From: Aestuariirhabdus litorea | GTDB lineage: Bacteria > Pseudomonadota > Gammaproteobacteria > Pseudomonadales > Aestuariirhabdaceae | NCBI RefSeq assembly: GCF_003864255.1 | Contig: NZ_QWEZ01000001.1 | Coordinates: 372,001-436,000 of the forward strand | DNA: 64,000 nt | Direction of reading: 5' to 3' | Shown here: positions 55,458 to 64,000 of the stretch, in pieces | Numbering within the stretch: the first letter of the stretch is position 1 | Layout: every line of letters begins with the position of its first letter | Notes under the pieces: generated by a model | Seen by the model: only the letters and a program-made list of their open reading frames with translations | Told to the model about the DNA's origin: nothing | Databases searched by the model: none | Program-made: the position numbers and the translations under genes

Positions 55458-56491
55458 AAGAACGTGTCGTCGTCGTCTGCCCGGGCCGGGGGACCTACAA
55501 CAAGGAGGAGCTGGGCTACCTCAAGCGCCTGCATGGCGACCAGGGGGCCCTTATCGAGGGGATCGACCGCTACCGCGCCGGCGTCGGCCAGAGCTCGATC
55601 GCCGGGCTCGACGCCATGGCCCGCTACTCCCTCAAACTGCACAGCTCGGGGGAGAACGCCTCGGCCCTGATCTACGCCTGCGCCTACGCCGACTTCCTCG
55701 CCATCGACCGCGAGCGTTATGAGGTGGTGGCGGTGACCGGCAACTCCATGGGCTGGTACATTGCGCTGGCCTGCGCCGGGGCCCTGGCCCCGGACAACGC
55801 CATCCGCCTGATCAACACCATGGGCTCGATGATGACCGACGGCCTGATCGGCGGCCAGCTGCTCTACCCGCTGGTGGATGAGCAGTGGCAGGCCGACGGG
55901 GCCCTCAAGGATACCCTGGAGCGGGCGGTGGCGGAGGTGCAGGCCGAGCCCGGTTGCGAGCTCTACACCTCGATCGAGTTGGGCGGTTACCGGGTACTGG
56001 GGGGCAACGAGTCGGCGCTGAAGCGGCTGGAGCAGCGGCTGCCGGTGGTGCAGGATCGCTTCCCGATGCGCCTCTACAACCATGCCGCCTTCCACACACC
56101 GCTGCTGGAGGCGGTGTCGGAGCGCGCCCGCTTGCAGCTGCCGGCGAGCCTGTTTGAGGCGCCGGCGCTGCCCCTGGTCGATGGCCGCGGTGCCCTCTGG
56201 CAGCCCTACAGCACCGACCCGGTCGCGCTCCACGACTACACGCTGGGGCACCAGGTGGTGGCCCCCTACGACTTCAGCCGCGCCATCGAGGTGGCGGTGA
56301 AGGAGTTTGCCCCCGACCGCCTGCTCATCACCGGCCCCGGCACCACCCTCGGCGGCAGCGTTGCCCAGGTGCTGGCGAAGCTCGGCTGGGAGGGGATTAC
56401 CCGCAAGGCGGACTTTGTCGCCCGCCAGCAGACTGACCCCTACCTGTTGGCCATGGGACATGAAGAGCAGCGTAAGCGAGTGCTCGCTTAG
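55454..56491 (+). CDS. FabD-like malonyltransferase-family protein
   Basis: The 345-residue protein has the acyltransferase serine in GNSMGW (about residue 98), and a histidine in the NHAAFHTPLL segment that matches the FabD catalytic histidine position, and GPGTTLGGS near the C terminus. It lacks the usual FabD start FPGQG, with a PGRGT segment in its place. It overlaps the E1 gene by four bases (ATGA), so the two are coupled. It probably transfers an acyl group to a carrier or CoA in the same path, but the substrate is unknown. Confidence 0.78.
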   Translation: MKERVVVVCPGRGTYNKEELGYLKRLHGDQGALIEGIDRYRAGVGQSSIAGLDAMARYSLKLHSSGENASALIYACAYADFLAIDRERYEVVAVTGNSMGWYIALACAGALAPDNAIRLINTMGSMMTDGLIGGQLLYPLVDEQWQADGALKDTLERAVAEVQAEPGCELYTSIELGGYRVLGGNESALKRLEQRLPVVQDRFPMRLYNHAAFHTPLLEAVSERARLQLPASLFEAPALPLVDGRGALWQPYSTDPVALHDYTLGHQVVAPYDFSRAIEVAVKEFAPDRLLITGPGTTLGGSVAQVLAKLGWEGITRKADFVARQQTDPYLLAMGHEEQRKRVLA

Positions 56492-56499
56492 CGGGTCGG

Positions 56500-57693
56500 T
56501 TAGGGGGTGGTTGCAGGGGGCCGCTGGCGCTCCCGCAGCTGCTGCAGGCTGCGGTAGAGGAGGGCGATGAGGATCACCAGCAGGGGGTCGGTGATCTCCG
56601 CCAGGTGGTGGTCGAACAGCAGCTGCGCCGCCTCCACCGCCAGGCAGATCACCACCATCACCAAGGTGGCCACCGGCAGCCGCACCCCAAGCTGCAGCAG
56701 CAGCCAGAGGGCGGCGCCAAAGAGGAAGAACTTCTCGAAGATCACCGCTGTGTTGAGCATCATCGCCCCTCCCAAAAAGCCGTAGAAGGGGACCCAGTGG
56801 AACTCGGTCGGCTGGCTGCGCAGCTCGAAGGGGGCCAGGGCGTTGATCACCAGCATCGCCAGCAGCATCAGCAGCAGCCAGCGGGTGCGTTCGCGGTCAC
56901 GCTGCAGCCAGCCGATCCAGAGGGCGGCGGCCAGCAGCGCCCCCACCACATTGGAGAGGTTGAGACTGTTGTAGATCACCAGCACCTCCAGCGCGAACAC
57001 CAGCGGCACTGCCATCCACAGCAGCAGCTCGGGCCAGCGCGCGGGTTTGAACTGGCTCCAGATCAGCGCCACCACCAGCCAGGCCACGGTGTCGTGGAGG
57101 ATGCCGGTGGCGGACACCTGCGGCTGCAGTAGCAGGGGCTTGAGGCTGTTCTTGATCTGTTGCCAGTCGATGGAGGGGACAAAGGGCATCAGCCGGTAGC
57201 CGAACCAGCTGGCGGCCACCAGCAGGGGAAACACCTCCAGCTGGGGGTAGCGCCGCAGCAGGCGGTCGGCCCGCAGCAGCGGGATACGGGCGCCGGCGAT
57301 GCCCACGGCGGTGCCGATCAGGTTCCACAGCACATCGCGGATATTGGCGTCGCGGCTCGGCAGGTAGACCTGGCACAGCTGCAGCACCAGCGCCAGCAGC
57401 AGGCCGCTGATCACCACCTTCAGCAGCCGCTTGCGATGGATGCTGAACATGGCGAAGTAGCCGTAGGGGATAAAGAGGATGACGTTGCCGAGGATATCCC
57501 CCATGTGGCTGCGTCCGTTCCAGCCCTGCATCAACTCCGACCACAGCTGGTGCTCCTCCGATCCGGAAAAGTTGAAGGGGTAGAGAGAGCCGTAGGTGAT
57601 CAGCAGGACGCTGAGGTAGAAGAGACCCTTCAAGGGGGCGATTCCTGTGCCGCGTTTTGCCACAGCATAATCGATCGTCTTTGGCCTCCACAA
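56500..57693 (-). CDS. VanZ-like membrane protein
   Basis: The 397-residue protein has about ten membrane helices and VanZ-type segments in MGDILGNVILFIPYGYFAMF and DANIRDVLWNLIGTAVG. VanZ-family proteins are linked to teicoplanin resistance in Gram-positives and to other roles elsewhere, so a drug function is not implied here. The frame continues upstream into the CoA-transferase gene, so a TTG at 57693 with AAGG upstream is preferred, with GTG 57663 as alternative. It is convergent with the FabD-like gene and divergent from the CoA-transferase. Confidence 0.8.
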   Translation of the reverse strand: MWRPKTIDYAVAKRGTGIAPLKGLFYLSVLLITYGSLYPFNFSGSEEHQLWSELMQGWNGRSHMGDILGNVILFIPYGYFAMFSIHRKRLLKVVISGLLLALVLQLCQVYLPSRDANIRDVLWNLIGTAVGIAGARIPLLRADRLLRRYPQLEVFPLLVAASWFGYRLMPFVPSIDWQQIKNSLKPLLLQPQVSATGILHDTVAWLVVALIWSQFKPARWPELLLWMAVPLVFALEVLVIYNSLNLSNVVGALLAAALWIGWLQRDRERTRWLLLMLLAMLVINALAPFELRSQPTEFHWVPFYGFLGGAMMLNTAVIFEKFFLFGAALWLLLQLGVRLPVATLVMVVICLAVEAAQLLFDHHLAEITDPLLVILIALLYRSLQQLRERQRPPATTP

Positions 57694-57787
57694 TAGGACC
57701 TTGGTGCTCCCATCATAGAACCCTGGTGCCCTGTCGCCTCGCTGCAAGCCCTTTGCTATGCTGGCCCCATCGCAGGGAGGAGAGTCT

Positions 57788-58999
57788 ATGAGTGAGTCAC
57801 AGGTGCCGGGTCCCAAGCCGCTGGCGGGGGTTCGGGTGCTGGAGTTGGGGCAGTTGCTGGCGGGGCCCTTTGCCGCCACCCTGCTGGGCTATTTCGGTGC
57901 CGAGGTGATCAAGGTGGAGCCGCCGGGCAGTGGGGATCCACTGCGCAAGTGGCGGGTGCTCGATGAGGGCACCTCCCTCTGGTGGCGCTCGCTGGCCCGC
58001 AACAAGAAGTGCATCACCCTCGACCTCAAGAGCGAACGGGGCCGGGAGCTGGTGCGCCAGCTGATCCTTGAATCCGATGTACTGATCGAGAACTTCCGCC
58101 CCGGCACCATGGAGCAGTGGGGGCTGGGGCCCGAGCAGTTTGAGCAGCGCCACCCTGAGCTGATCTACACCCGCATCTCCGGCTACGGCCAGGATGGCCC
58201 GATGGCCGCCAAGCCGGGGTTTGCCTCGGTGTGCGAGGGGTTCAGCGGCTTCCGCTACGTCAACGGTTTCCCGGACCAGGCGCCGGTGCGCCCCAACCTC
58301 AGCCTGGGGGATTCGCTGGCGGGGCTGCACGCCGCCTTCGGCATCCTGCTGGCGCTGTTGCAGCGTCGGCAGCCGGGGGGCAGCGGGCAGGTGGTGGATG
58401 TCGCCCTCTATGAGGCGATGTTCAACATGATGGAGGGGGTGATCCCCGAGTTCAGCGGCGCCGGCGTGGTGCGCGAGCCCTCGGGCACTACCGTCACCGG
58501 TATCGTGCCCACCAACACCTACCGCTGCGGTGACGGCAAGTACGTGGTGATCGGTGGTAACGGCGACTCCATCTTCCAGCGCCTGATGGAGGCGGTGGGG
58601 CAGCCGCAGTTGGCGAAGGACCCGCGCCTGGCCGACAACGCCGGCCGGGTGCGCCACGAGCAGGAGATCGACGCGGTGCTCTCGGCCTGGACCGGTGCCC
58701 ACAGCAGCCAGCAGGTGCTGGCGGTGTTGGAGGAGGCGCGGGTGCCCTCGGGGCCGATCTACAACGTCGAGGATATGATGGCCGACCCCCAGTACCAGGC
58801 CCGCGGCCTGTTCGAGTCGGTCGAGATCAACGGCAAACCCCTCAAGATCCCGGCCCTGGTGCCGCGCCTGGCCAGTACCCCCGGCGAAACCCGCTGGCCC
58901 GGCCCCGAGCTGGGGAGCCACAACCAGGAGGTGCTGGGTGAGCTGCTGGGGCTGGATGCCGAAGCGCTGGCGGCGCTGGCCGCCGAGCGGGTGATCTAG
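57788..58999 (+). CDS. class III CoA-transferase, probable glutarate CoA-transferase
   Basis: The 403-residue protein belongs to the CaiB/BaiF family, with LAGVRVLELGQLLAGPFAATLLGYFGAEVIKVE at the start and the catalytic aspartate in LGDSLAGLHAAFG. Its place in the gcdH cluster parallels Pseudomonas gcdG, which activates glutarate with succinyl-CoA or hydroxymethylglutaryl-CoA. ATG at 57788 has a strong GGGAGGAGAG ribosome site. It overlaps the convergent hydrolase gene by four bases. Confidence 0.9.
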   Translation: MSESQVPGPKPLAGVRVLELGQLLAGPFAATLLGYFGAEVIKVEPPGSGDPLRKWRVLDEGTSLWWRSLARNKKCITLDLKSERGRELVRQLILESDVLIENFRPGTMEQWGLGPEQFEQRHPELIYTRISGYGQDGPMAAKPGFASVCEGFSGFRYVNGFPDQAPVRPNLSLGDSLAGLHAAFGILLALLQRRQPGGSGQVVDVALYEAMFNMMEGVIPEFSGAGVVREPSGTTVTGIVPTNTYRCGDGKYVVIGGNGDSIFQRLMEAVGQPQLAKDPRLADNAGRVRHEQEIDAVLSAWTGAHSSQQVLAVLEEARVPSGPIYNVEDMMADPQYQARGLFESVEINGKPLKIPALVPRLASTPGETRWPGPELGSHNQEVLGELLGLDAEALAALAAERVI

Positions 59000-60003
59000 A
59001 CCGCCCCGGCGAGCGGACGGGTGAGGAACGCGTGGAGCGCCTCGTTGGCCCAGCTGTGGAGCGACCAGTTCTTGATGTAGCCGCAGTGGCCACCGTGGCG
59101 GGTCAGCCTCACCTCCAGCAGCGGGTTATCCGCCAGCTGGTCGAGATTCTCGGCCAGGATCACCGGATCGTCCTCCGCCGCCAGCAGCAGGGCCGGCCGT
59201 TTGAGGCCCGCCAGCCGCTGGCCGGTGATGGCATAACTCTCCAGGTAACGTTCGGTATCCTCGAAATCGGTGTGGTGGATGACGAAGTAGTCGGTCATCT
59301 CCCGCAGCGAGCGCATCTTCAGCAGCGCATCGCGGTAGCCCAGTTCCGGGAAGTGCTCCAGCTTGGTGGCCAGCGAGCGCTTCCATTTGCGTACAAAGTA
59401 GTTGTGATAGAGGGACCAACCCTGCTCCAGCGAGTCCATGGTGGAGGGGGGGGAGATCACCGGGCACACCGCCGCCACCCGCTCCAGCGGGATGTCGTAC
59501 TCCTCGGCGCGGAGGCCGACCCTGAGGGCAAAGTTGCCGCCGAGGGAGAACCCCGCCAGCATCAGCCGCTCGGGCCTCAGGCAGCTGTGGATATCGTGCA
59601 TCGCCCCCGCCACCTCGGCGTCGCGGGAGGAGTTGAACAGCTCCCGGTTGAGGTGGTGGCTGGGGCCGTGGTCCCGCAGGTGCAGGCGCAGCACATCAAA
59701 ACCCTGGCGGTAGAGGTAGCTGGCCGCCGACAGCAGATAGAGGGAGTCGCTGCACCCCTCCCAGCCGTGGATCAGCACCACCAGCTCGCCACTGGGCACC
59801 GGCTGCGGGCTGTACTCCCCATGCAGGCGTACCCCGTCGCCGCAGTTGAAGATCATCGCCTGGCTGCTGGCCAGCAGGGCCCGTGCCCGGTGCCGCTCCA
59901 GCGGCCGCCGCAGGGGCAGGCTGGCCATCAGGGTCTGCACGTGGCCGTTGGTAAAGGGGCGCGAGGGGGTGAAGGGGGCGAGCTCGGAGATCGGTGAGGG
60001 CAT
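58996..60003 (-). CDS. alpha/beta hydrolase, YheT-like
   Basis: The 335-residue protein has the nucleophile elbow GFSLGGN, the acid in LLLAAEDDPV and the histidine in RHGGHCGYI. The YheT/ABHD-like start FTNGHVQTLMASL and LIHGWEGCSDS are family-like. Esterase activity on short acyl substrates is expected. It overlaps the convergent CoA-transferase gene by four bases. Confidence 0.88.
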   Translation of the reverse strand: MPSPISELAPFTPSRPFTNGHVQTLMASLPLRRPLERHRARALLASSQAMIFNCGDGVRLHGEYSPQPVPSGELVVLIHGWEGCSDSLYLLSAASYLYRQGFDVLRLHLRDHGPSHHLNRELFNSSRDAEVAGAMHDIHSCLRPERLMLAGFSLGGNFALRVGLRAEEYDIPLERVAAVCPVISPPSTMDSLEQGWSLYHNYFVRKWKRSLATKLEHFPELGYRDALLKMRSLREMTDYFVIHHTDFEDTERYLESYAITGQRLAGLKRPALLLAAEDDPVILAENLDQLADNPLLEVRLTRHGGHCGYIKNWSLHSWANEALHAFLTRPLAGAV

Positions 60004-60126
60004 AACAGGGCTGGGTCCGCGAATGATGAGACTACTCTAGTGCCCACGGCAGGGGAGCACAAGGGTGCGCGGTCCACTGCATAGGCGGTGCCCGCAGCGC
60101 CAGTTTTTGCTAAGGTGGAGGCAGAC

Positions 60127-60143
60127 CCGCCCGCGACGGGCGG
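60127..60143. other. stem-loop before the PhnA-like gene
   Basis: CCGCCCG and CGGGCGG pair around a CGA loop, 23 bases before the gene start at 60167. It has no T-run and could be part of the leader of that mRNA. Confidence 0.45.
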
Positions 60144-60166
60144 CGCCCTCCCGCTAAGGAATCAAA

Positions 60167-60562
60167 ATGGCCAAAGGCTTGGATAAACACCGTGCGCGGC
60201 AGGAGTTACTGTCCGCGCTGGGCAAGGACCTGGCGCGCCGTGCGCGCTCCTGTTGCGAGCTGTGCGAGGCCTCCGGGGTCAAGCTGGTGACCTTTGAGGT
60301 GGAGCCGGTACCGCTCGAACCGGAGTTCGAGCGCTGCCTGCTGCTGTGCGAAACCTGCCGCGAGCAGTTAGCTAACCCCAAGCGGGTGCAGCCGGACCAC
60401 TGGCGCTGCCTGGGCAGGGCGGTGTGGAGCACGGAACCGGTGGTGCAGGTGGCGGCGGTGCGCATGGCGCGCCAGCTGGCGGCCCGCCACGACTGGGCGC
60501 AGGAGCTGCTCGACCCCCTCTTCCTGGAGCCGGAGGTGGAAGCCTGGATCGATCACCCCTAG
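60167..60562 (+). CDS. PhnA-like zinc ribbon protein
   Basis: The 131-residue protein has the start AKGLDKHRARQELLSALGKDLARRARS, then CELCEASG and CETCREQL as zinc cysteine pairs. It matches PhnA-type proteins that were named for alkylphosphonate use but have no settled function. TAAGGA upstream of ATG 60167 serves as the ribosome site. The next gene (cti) begins 83 bases downstream. Confidence 0.85.
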   Translation: MAKGLDKHRARQELLSALGKDLARRARSCCELCEASGVKLVTFEVEPVPLEPEFERCLLLCETCREQLANPKRVQPDHWRCLGRAVWSTEPVVQVAAVRMARQLAARHDWAQELLDPLFLEPEVEAWIDHP

Positions 60563-60645
60563 CGGGCCCAGGCGGTTATAGGCTGAAGGGGCGCCGACGG
60601 GCGCCACAGGGATGACCAGGGCAAGGGATGAAGCGGGAGAGCGGC

Positions 60646-62997
60646 ATGAAACAGAAGCTGAAGCGTGTGGTGTTGATGGGCTGGGTACTGGTACTCAGCG
60701 GTTGTGCGGGCTGGGGCGCCCTCAACCTGCAGCAACGCTACGGAGAGCCTGCTCCGCGCGAGCGCACCCAGGCGGCCGTGCCCGCCAACCAGGTGGACTA
60801 CTGGAGCGAGGTCAAGCCGGTGCTGGAGCAGCGCTGTGTGGTCTGCCACGCCTGCTACGACGCCCCCTGCCAGTTGAAGCTGACCTCCCCCGAGGGGATC
60901 GACCGTGGCGCCTCCCGCGACCGGGTCTACGATGCCCTGCGGGTGAAGGCGGCGCCCCCCTCGCGCCTGTATGAGGATGCCCAAAGCACCGTCGAGTGGC
61001 GCCAGCGGGGCTTCTTCCCGGTGCTCAACGAATACGAAAACAACCCCCAGGCCAATCGCGAGGCGGGGGTACTCTACCGTATGCTGCAGCTCAAGCAGGA
61101 ACACCCGCTGCCGAACCAGAAGCACCTGCCCGAGTCGCTGGATATCTCCCTCGATCGGGAGCAGGCCTGTACCTCGGCCGAGCAGTTTGAGCTGTTTGCC
61201 GCCGACCACCCCCAGTGGGGGATGCCCTTCGCGCTGCCGGCCCTGCCGGTGCATGAGCAGAACCTGTTGATGCGCTGGCTCGAGCAGGGGGCGATGCATA
61301 CCCCCCGTCGTGCCCCCGACGCCGCCACCCAGGCAGCGGTGGAGCGCTGGGAGCGCTTCTTCAACGGCGACTCCCTCAAGCAGCAGCTGGTGGCCCGCTA
61401 CCTCTACGAGCACCTGTTTCTGGCCCACCTCTATTTCCCCGAGGCGGGGGGCGGCCACTTTTTCCAGCTGGTGCGCTCGGCCACCCCGCCCGGCCAGCCC
61501 CTTGAGCGCATCGCCACCCGCCGCCCCTACGGCGACCCCGGGGTGGCTCGGGTCTACTATCGCCTGCGGGAGCAAGCCGAGACCATTGTTGCCAAGACCC
61601 ATATGCCCTACCGCCTCGATGAGGCGCGCATGGCGCTCTGGCAGTCACTGTTCCTGGCCCCCGACTACCCGGTCGACAGCCTGCCCGGCTACCTCGATGG
61701 GGAGGCCTCCAACCCCTTCCTGACCTTCGCCCAGCTGCCGGTGCGTTCACGCTACCGCTTCCTGCTGGATGAGGCGAAATTCACCATCAATAGCTTTATC
61801 AAGGGGCCTGTGTGCCGGGGACAGGTCGCCCTCAACGTGATCAATGATCATTTCTGGGTCTACTTCCTGGACCCCGATTACGAAGGGTACGAACACGCCG
61901 CCAGCTTCCTGGCCGGGCGCAGCCAGCGGCTGGAGCTGCCGGCCGCCAGCGACAACATCTATACCCCGATGACCCACTGGCTGATGTATTCGCGACAGCA
62001 GAAAAAACTGCTGGAGGAGAAGGACAAGTACCTCAGCCAGTTCATCGGCGAGCAGGGCTTCGGTCTCGACCTGGTGTGGGACGGTGACCAGCGCAACCCC
62101 AACGCGGCCCTCACCGTCTACCGCCACTTCGACAGCGCCACCGTGGAGCAGGGGCTCTTGGGCCAGCCCCCCAAAACCGCCTGGGTGATCGGCTATGAGC
62201 TGCTGGAGCGCATTCACTACCTGCTGGTCACCGGCTACGACGTCTATGGCAACACCGGCCACCAGCTGTTGACCCGCCTGTACATGGATTTTCTGCGCAT
62301 GGAGGGGGAGGCTAACTTCCTTATGCTGTTGCCGGAGGAGGCCCGCACCCGCGAGCGCAACGACTGGTATCGCGGCGCCGACCAGTCCGTGCTTGACTAT
62401 ATGACCCTGCCCAACTTCGAGCGCACGGCCAGGCTGGAGATCCCCTACCAGAGCGAGGACGAGAAGCAGGAGCTTTACGGCCTGCTGGAGCAGCGCCTGG
62501 CTCCGGTGCTGCCCACCCGCCACCGGCTGGCGAGCCTCTCCAAACCGGCGCTGGTGGAGGCCCTCAAACCCCTGACCCGCCTCAAGGGCGGTGGCGTGGC
62601 GCTGCTGCCACAAACCCTGTTTGTGCGTATCGACTCCGGCGACAGTGACCAGTACGTGACCCTTATTCATAACAACGCCCACCGCAACATCACCTCCATG
62701 TTCGGCGAAACCGGCCAGCGACTGCCGGAGGAGGATACCCTCGATGTGGTGCCGGGCTTTATCGGCAGCTACCCCAATGCGCTGATCCAGGTGAGCGAGC
62801 AGGCGCTACCCGAGTTTGTCGCGCAGATCGCGGCCCTGCGGGAGGAGGCCGATTACGAAGCGCTCATTGACCGCTACGGTATTCGCCGCACCCACCCCGA
62901 GTTCTGGCCCCTGAGTGACCCCTTCCAGCAGGCTTACCGGGAGCTTTACCCGATCGAGAGCGGGGTGCTCGATTACAGTCGGTTGGAGGATCGCTAA
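60646..62997 (+). CDS. cti: cis/trans fatty acid isomerase Cti
   Basis: Cti converts cis to trans unsaturated membrane fatty acids in the periplasm and so adapts membranes to solvents and heat. The 783-residue protein has an N-terminal export signal with lipobox-like LSGC (about residue 20), then a heme c site CVVCH in QRCVVCHACYDAPCQL (about 60). The C-terminal region has the VYYRLREQAETIVAKTHMPY and RNITSMFGE segments of the family. The ATG at 60646 has a GGGAG ribosome site, while the upstream ATG 60628 does not. The lipobox could make it a lipoprotein, which is not usual for the family. Confidence 0.9.
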   Translation: MKQKLKRVVLMGWVLVLSGCAGWGALNLQQRYGEPAPRERTQAAVPANQVDYWSEVKPVLEQRCVVCHACYDAPCQLKLTSPEGIDRGASRDRVYDALRVKAAPPSRLYEDAQSTVEWRQRGFFPVLNEYENNPQANREAGVLYRMLQLKQEHPLPNQKHLPESLDISLDREQACTSAEQFELFAADHPQWGMPFALPALPVHEQNLLMRWLEQGAMHTPRRAPDAATQAAVERWERFFNGDSLKQQLVARYLYEHLFLAHLYFPEAGGGHFFQLVRSATPPGQPLERIATRRPYGDPGVARVYYRLREQAETIVAKTHMPYRLDEARMALWQSLFLAPDYPVDSLPGYLDGEASNPFLTFAQLPVRSRYRFLLDEAKFTINSFIKGPVCRGQVALNVINDHFWVYFLDPDYEGYEHAASFLAGRSQRLELPAASDNIYTPMTHWLMYSRQQKKLLEEKDKYLSQFIGEQGFGLDLVWDGDQRNPNAALTVYRHFDSATVEQGLLGQPPKTAWVIGYELLERIHYLLVTGYDVYGNTGHQLLTRLYMDFLRMEGEANFLMLLPEEARTRERNDWYRGADQSVLDYMTLPNFERTARLEIPYQSEDEKQELYGLLEQRLAPVLPTRHRLASLSKPALVEALKPLTRLKGGGVALLPQTLFVRIDSGDSDQYVTLIHNNAHRNITSMFGETGQRLPEEDTLDVVPGFIGSYPNALIQVSEQALPEFVAQIAALREEADYEALIDRYGIRRTHPEFWPLSDPFQQAYRELYPIESGVLDYSRLEDR

Positions 62998-63569
62998 GAC
63001 GGGTTGGATGGGGTGTAGGTCGGGCTTCAGCCCGACAACTCCATCGCCCGATAAATGCCGGCCTGAAGGCCTTCAGCCGTTGCCTTGCGGCAACCCTCTT
63101 GTCGGGACGCACCCCGACAGGTGCCTCAAGGGGGCGACCAGCGCCCCCTTAAGAATCCCCGCTGGGCCCCACCAAGCCGGCCTTCGGCTGCGCGCGTCGC
63201 CGCTTCCGCTATCGGGCGTTTCGAGGGGGCTCCTGCCTCCACGAAACGGCTCGGCGGTCACTCCCGGCCGTCCATGGCCTCCGCGACATTCGAACGTCCT
63301 GTTCATCATCCCCCCTCCGGGCCTGATCGGTGATGTAATCCAATGCTCGCCGGCTTGGAGGGTGAGGGGGTGCCAGCTTTGAACTTCGTGTCAAAACACG
63401 GGGTGATTTCTTGGCTTAAAAAGGGGCGTAAATAGGCGCGATAAATTTTGATTGCCAGTTAATACGGATCGGCTAGAATTCGCCGTCCTGCCGTTTTCTG
63501 TACGGTATGTGTGCAGCCTAAGTACGTTTTCCGGGACGGGAAAACGCCAACCATGTGCTTTGAAACTGT
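62998..63569. other. hairpin-rich intergenic stretch after cti
   Basis: Five inverted repeats lie in 63017-63150: GTCGGGCT/AGCCCGAC at 63017-63034, the palindrome CTGAAGGCCTTCAG at 63063-63076, GTTGCC/GGCAAC at 63079-63094, a GTCGGG/CCCGAC pair at 63101-63118, and AAGGGGGCG/CGCCCCCTT at 63128-63150. The remainder to 63569 has no convincing gene; several open frames lack ribosome sites. It could be a dispersed repeat region. Confidence 0.6.
63128..63150. terminator. possible terminator stem after cti
   Basis: AAGGGGGCG and CGCCCCCTT form a nine-base stem with a five-base loop, but only two T residues follow on the plus strand, so termination would be weak. Confidence 0.4.
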
Positions 63570-64000
63570 ATGCAATTCATATCCTTCGATCTCTTTAGAA
63601 CCCTCGGGTTTCCCGACACCCGGGTCATTAAACCGGAACAGTTTTTTAAATATAAACGTGAACTCAGCCAGGCCGACTGGGTGCTGTTTCCTGAGTACTG
63701 GCAACTCAATGCCCTGATCTACGGGCTAGGCTGCCGGGTCTTTCCCAGCGAAGCCAGTTACCGCATCGGGCACAACAAGATCGAGATGACCCGCGCCTTC
63801 GAGATGGTGGTGCCCAGGCATACGCCGCTGACCCTGATCGAGCTCAACGGGCCGCTCCAGCGCGAGCAGCTGTGGGAACGGATGGCGCCCCCCTTTGTGG
63901 CCAAGCTGCCCAAAGCCAGCCAGGGGGAAGGGGTGTGGCTCATCCAGAGCCGGGAGGAGTGGCGCCGCTACTGCGAGTGCACCGATGTGCTCTATGTGCA
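63570..64000 (+). CDS. possible ATP-grasp-like protein, cut by window end
   Basis: An open frame of 143 codons runs from ATG 63570 to the window end without a stop codon. It reads MQFISFDLFRTLGFP and later AKLPKASQGEGVWLI, where a lysine and a Gly-rich loop resemble the ATP-binding part of RimK/ATP-grasp ligases. No good ribosome site is seen, and an in-frame TGA directly upstream leaves only this start. The C-terminal catalytic region is outside the window, so the family is tentative. Confidence 0.68.
   Translation, partial: MQFISFDLFRTLGFPDTRVIKPEQFFKYKRELSQADWVLFPEYWQLNALIYGLGCRVFPSEASYRIGHNKIEMTRAFEMVVPRHTPLTLIELNGPLQREQLWERMAPPFVAKLPKASQGEGVWLIQSREEWRRYCECTDVLYV

Noticed and set aside
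55094-56461. A 455-codon open frame on the minus strand.
   Set aside because: It is the antisense shadow of the E1 and FabD-like genes, with no family motif and a low-complexity His/Gln/Arg composition.
57797-58921. A 374-codon open frame on the minus strand.
   Set aside because: It is the antisense image of the CoA-transferase and shows no family features.
63085-63333. An 82-codon open frame on the plus strand.
   Set aside because: It overlaps the hairpin cluster, has no ribosome site and is Arg/Pro/Ser-rich in a way typical of repeat DNA.

Overview
The window reads as a chromosomal segment of a moderately high-GC marine-type gammaproteobacterium of the Pseudomonadales/Oceanospirillales kind. 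The basis is gene content and order: pilB-pilC-pilD-coaE-yacG next to pilA, an Fe-type sodB, sbcB, purU, a Pseudomonas-like basic amino acid ABC operon, a glutarate degradation cluster and a cis/trans fatty acid isomerase. The species cannot be named from sequence alone. No rRNA, tRNA, CRISPR array, prophage or insertion sequence was recognised.

Layout. (1) 126-6465: type IV pilus genes. yacG, coaE, pilD, pilC and pilB lie on the minus strand. Divergent from them are pilA, with a consensus sigma-54 promoter, and a second type IV pilin gene. (2) 6475-18265: a glycan locus with a TPR-tailed multi-membrane protein, five or six glycosyltransferases, a sulfotransferase, a flippase, galE and an OafA-like acyltransferase. 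The middle part (about 11340-15090) is clearly AT-richer than its flanks and looks acquired. (3) 18266-19102: a gene-free stretch with a long inverted repeat and a tandem array of paired hairpin modules. (4) 19103-22313: sodB, a saccharopine-dehydrogenase-like reductase, a coiled-coil membrane protein and a Lar-like zinc protein. (5) 22807-28448: a 66-residue gene behind a Fur-box-like site, then a Ser/Thr kinase with PEGA and SUMF1 domains, a PP2C phosphatase, a double-FHA protein and a tandem universal stress protein. (6) 28546-33407: small lipoprotein, PilZ protein, IMPACT-family protein, exonuclease I, formyl-THF deformylase and a NIT-domain nitrate sensor protein. (7) 33821-37170: nrtABC-type nitrate ABC transporter with a near-consensus sigma-54 promoter. 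(8) 37180-48449: voltage-gated potassium channel, FixJ-type regulator, EamA permease, a secreted unknown protein, an arginine/ornithine-type ABC operon, an SDR, two unknown proteins and a GGDEF/EAL protein. (9) 48545-50865: a tight four-gene operon of two DUF1538 membrane proteins, a PII-like protein and a CBS-pair protein. (10) 50980-58999: a LysR regulator, glutaryl-CoA dehydrogenase, a fused E1 alpha/beta 2-oxoacid dehydrogenase, a FabD-like acyltransferase, a VanZ-like protein and a class III CoA-transferase. (11) 58996-64000: YheT-like hydrolase, PhnA-like protein, Cti, a hairpin-rich intergenic region and the start of a possible ATP-grasp gene cut by the window end.

How the parts may work together. 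The pilin pair lies directly beside a membrane glycosyltransferase-like protein and two further glycosyltransferases, which suggests pilin or surface glycan modification. The NIT protein and nrtABC form a nitrate sensing and uptake block. LysR, gcdH and the CoA-transferase form a glutarate to crotonyl-CoA route into which two unexplained enzyme genes are inserted. The least described system is the DUF1538/PII-like/CBS operon, which looks like a two-component membrane transporter with its own small regulatory proteins.
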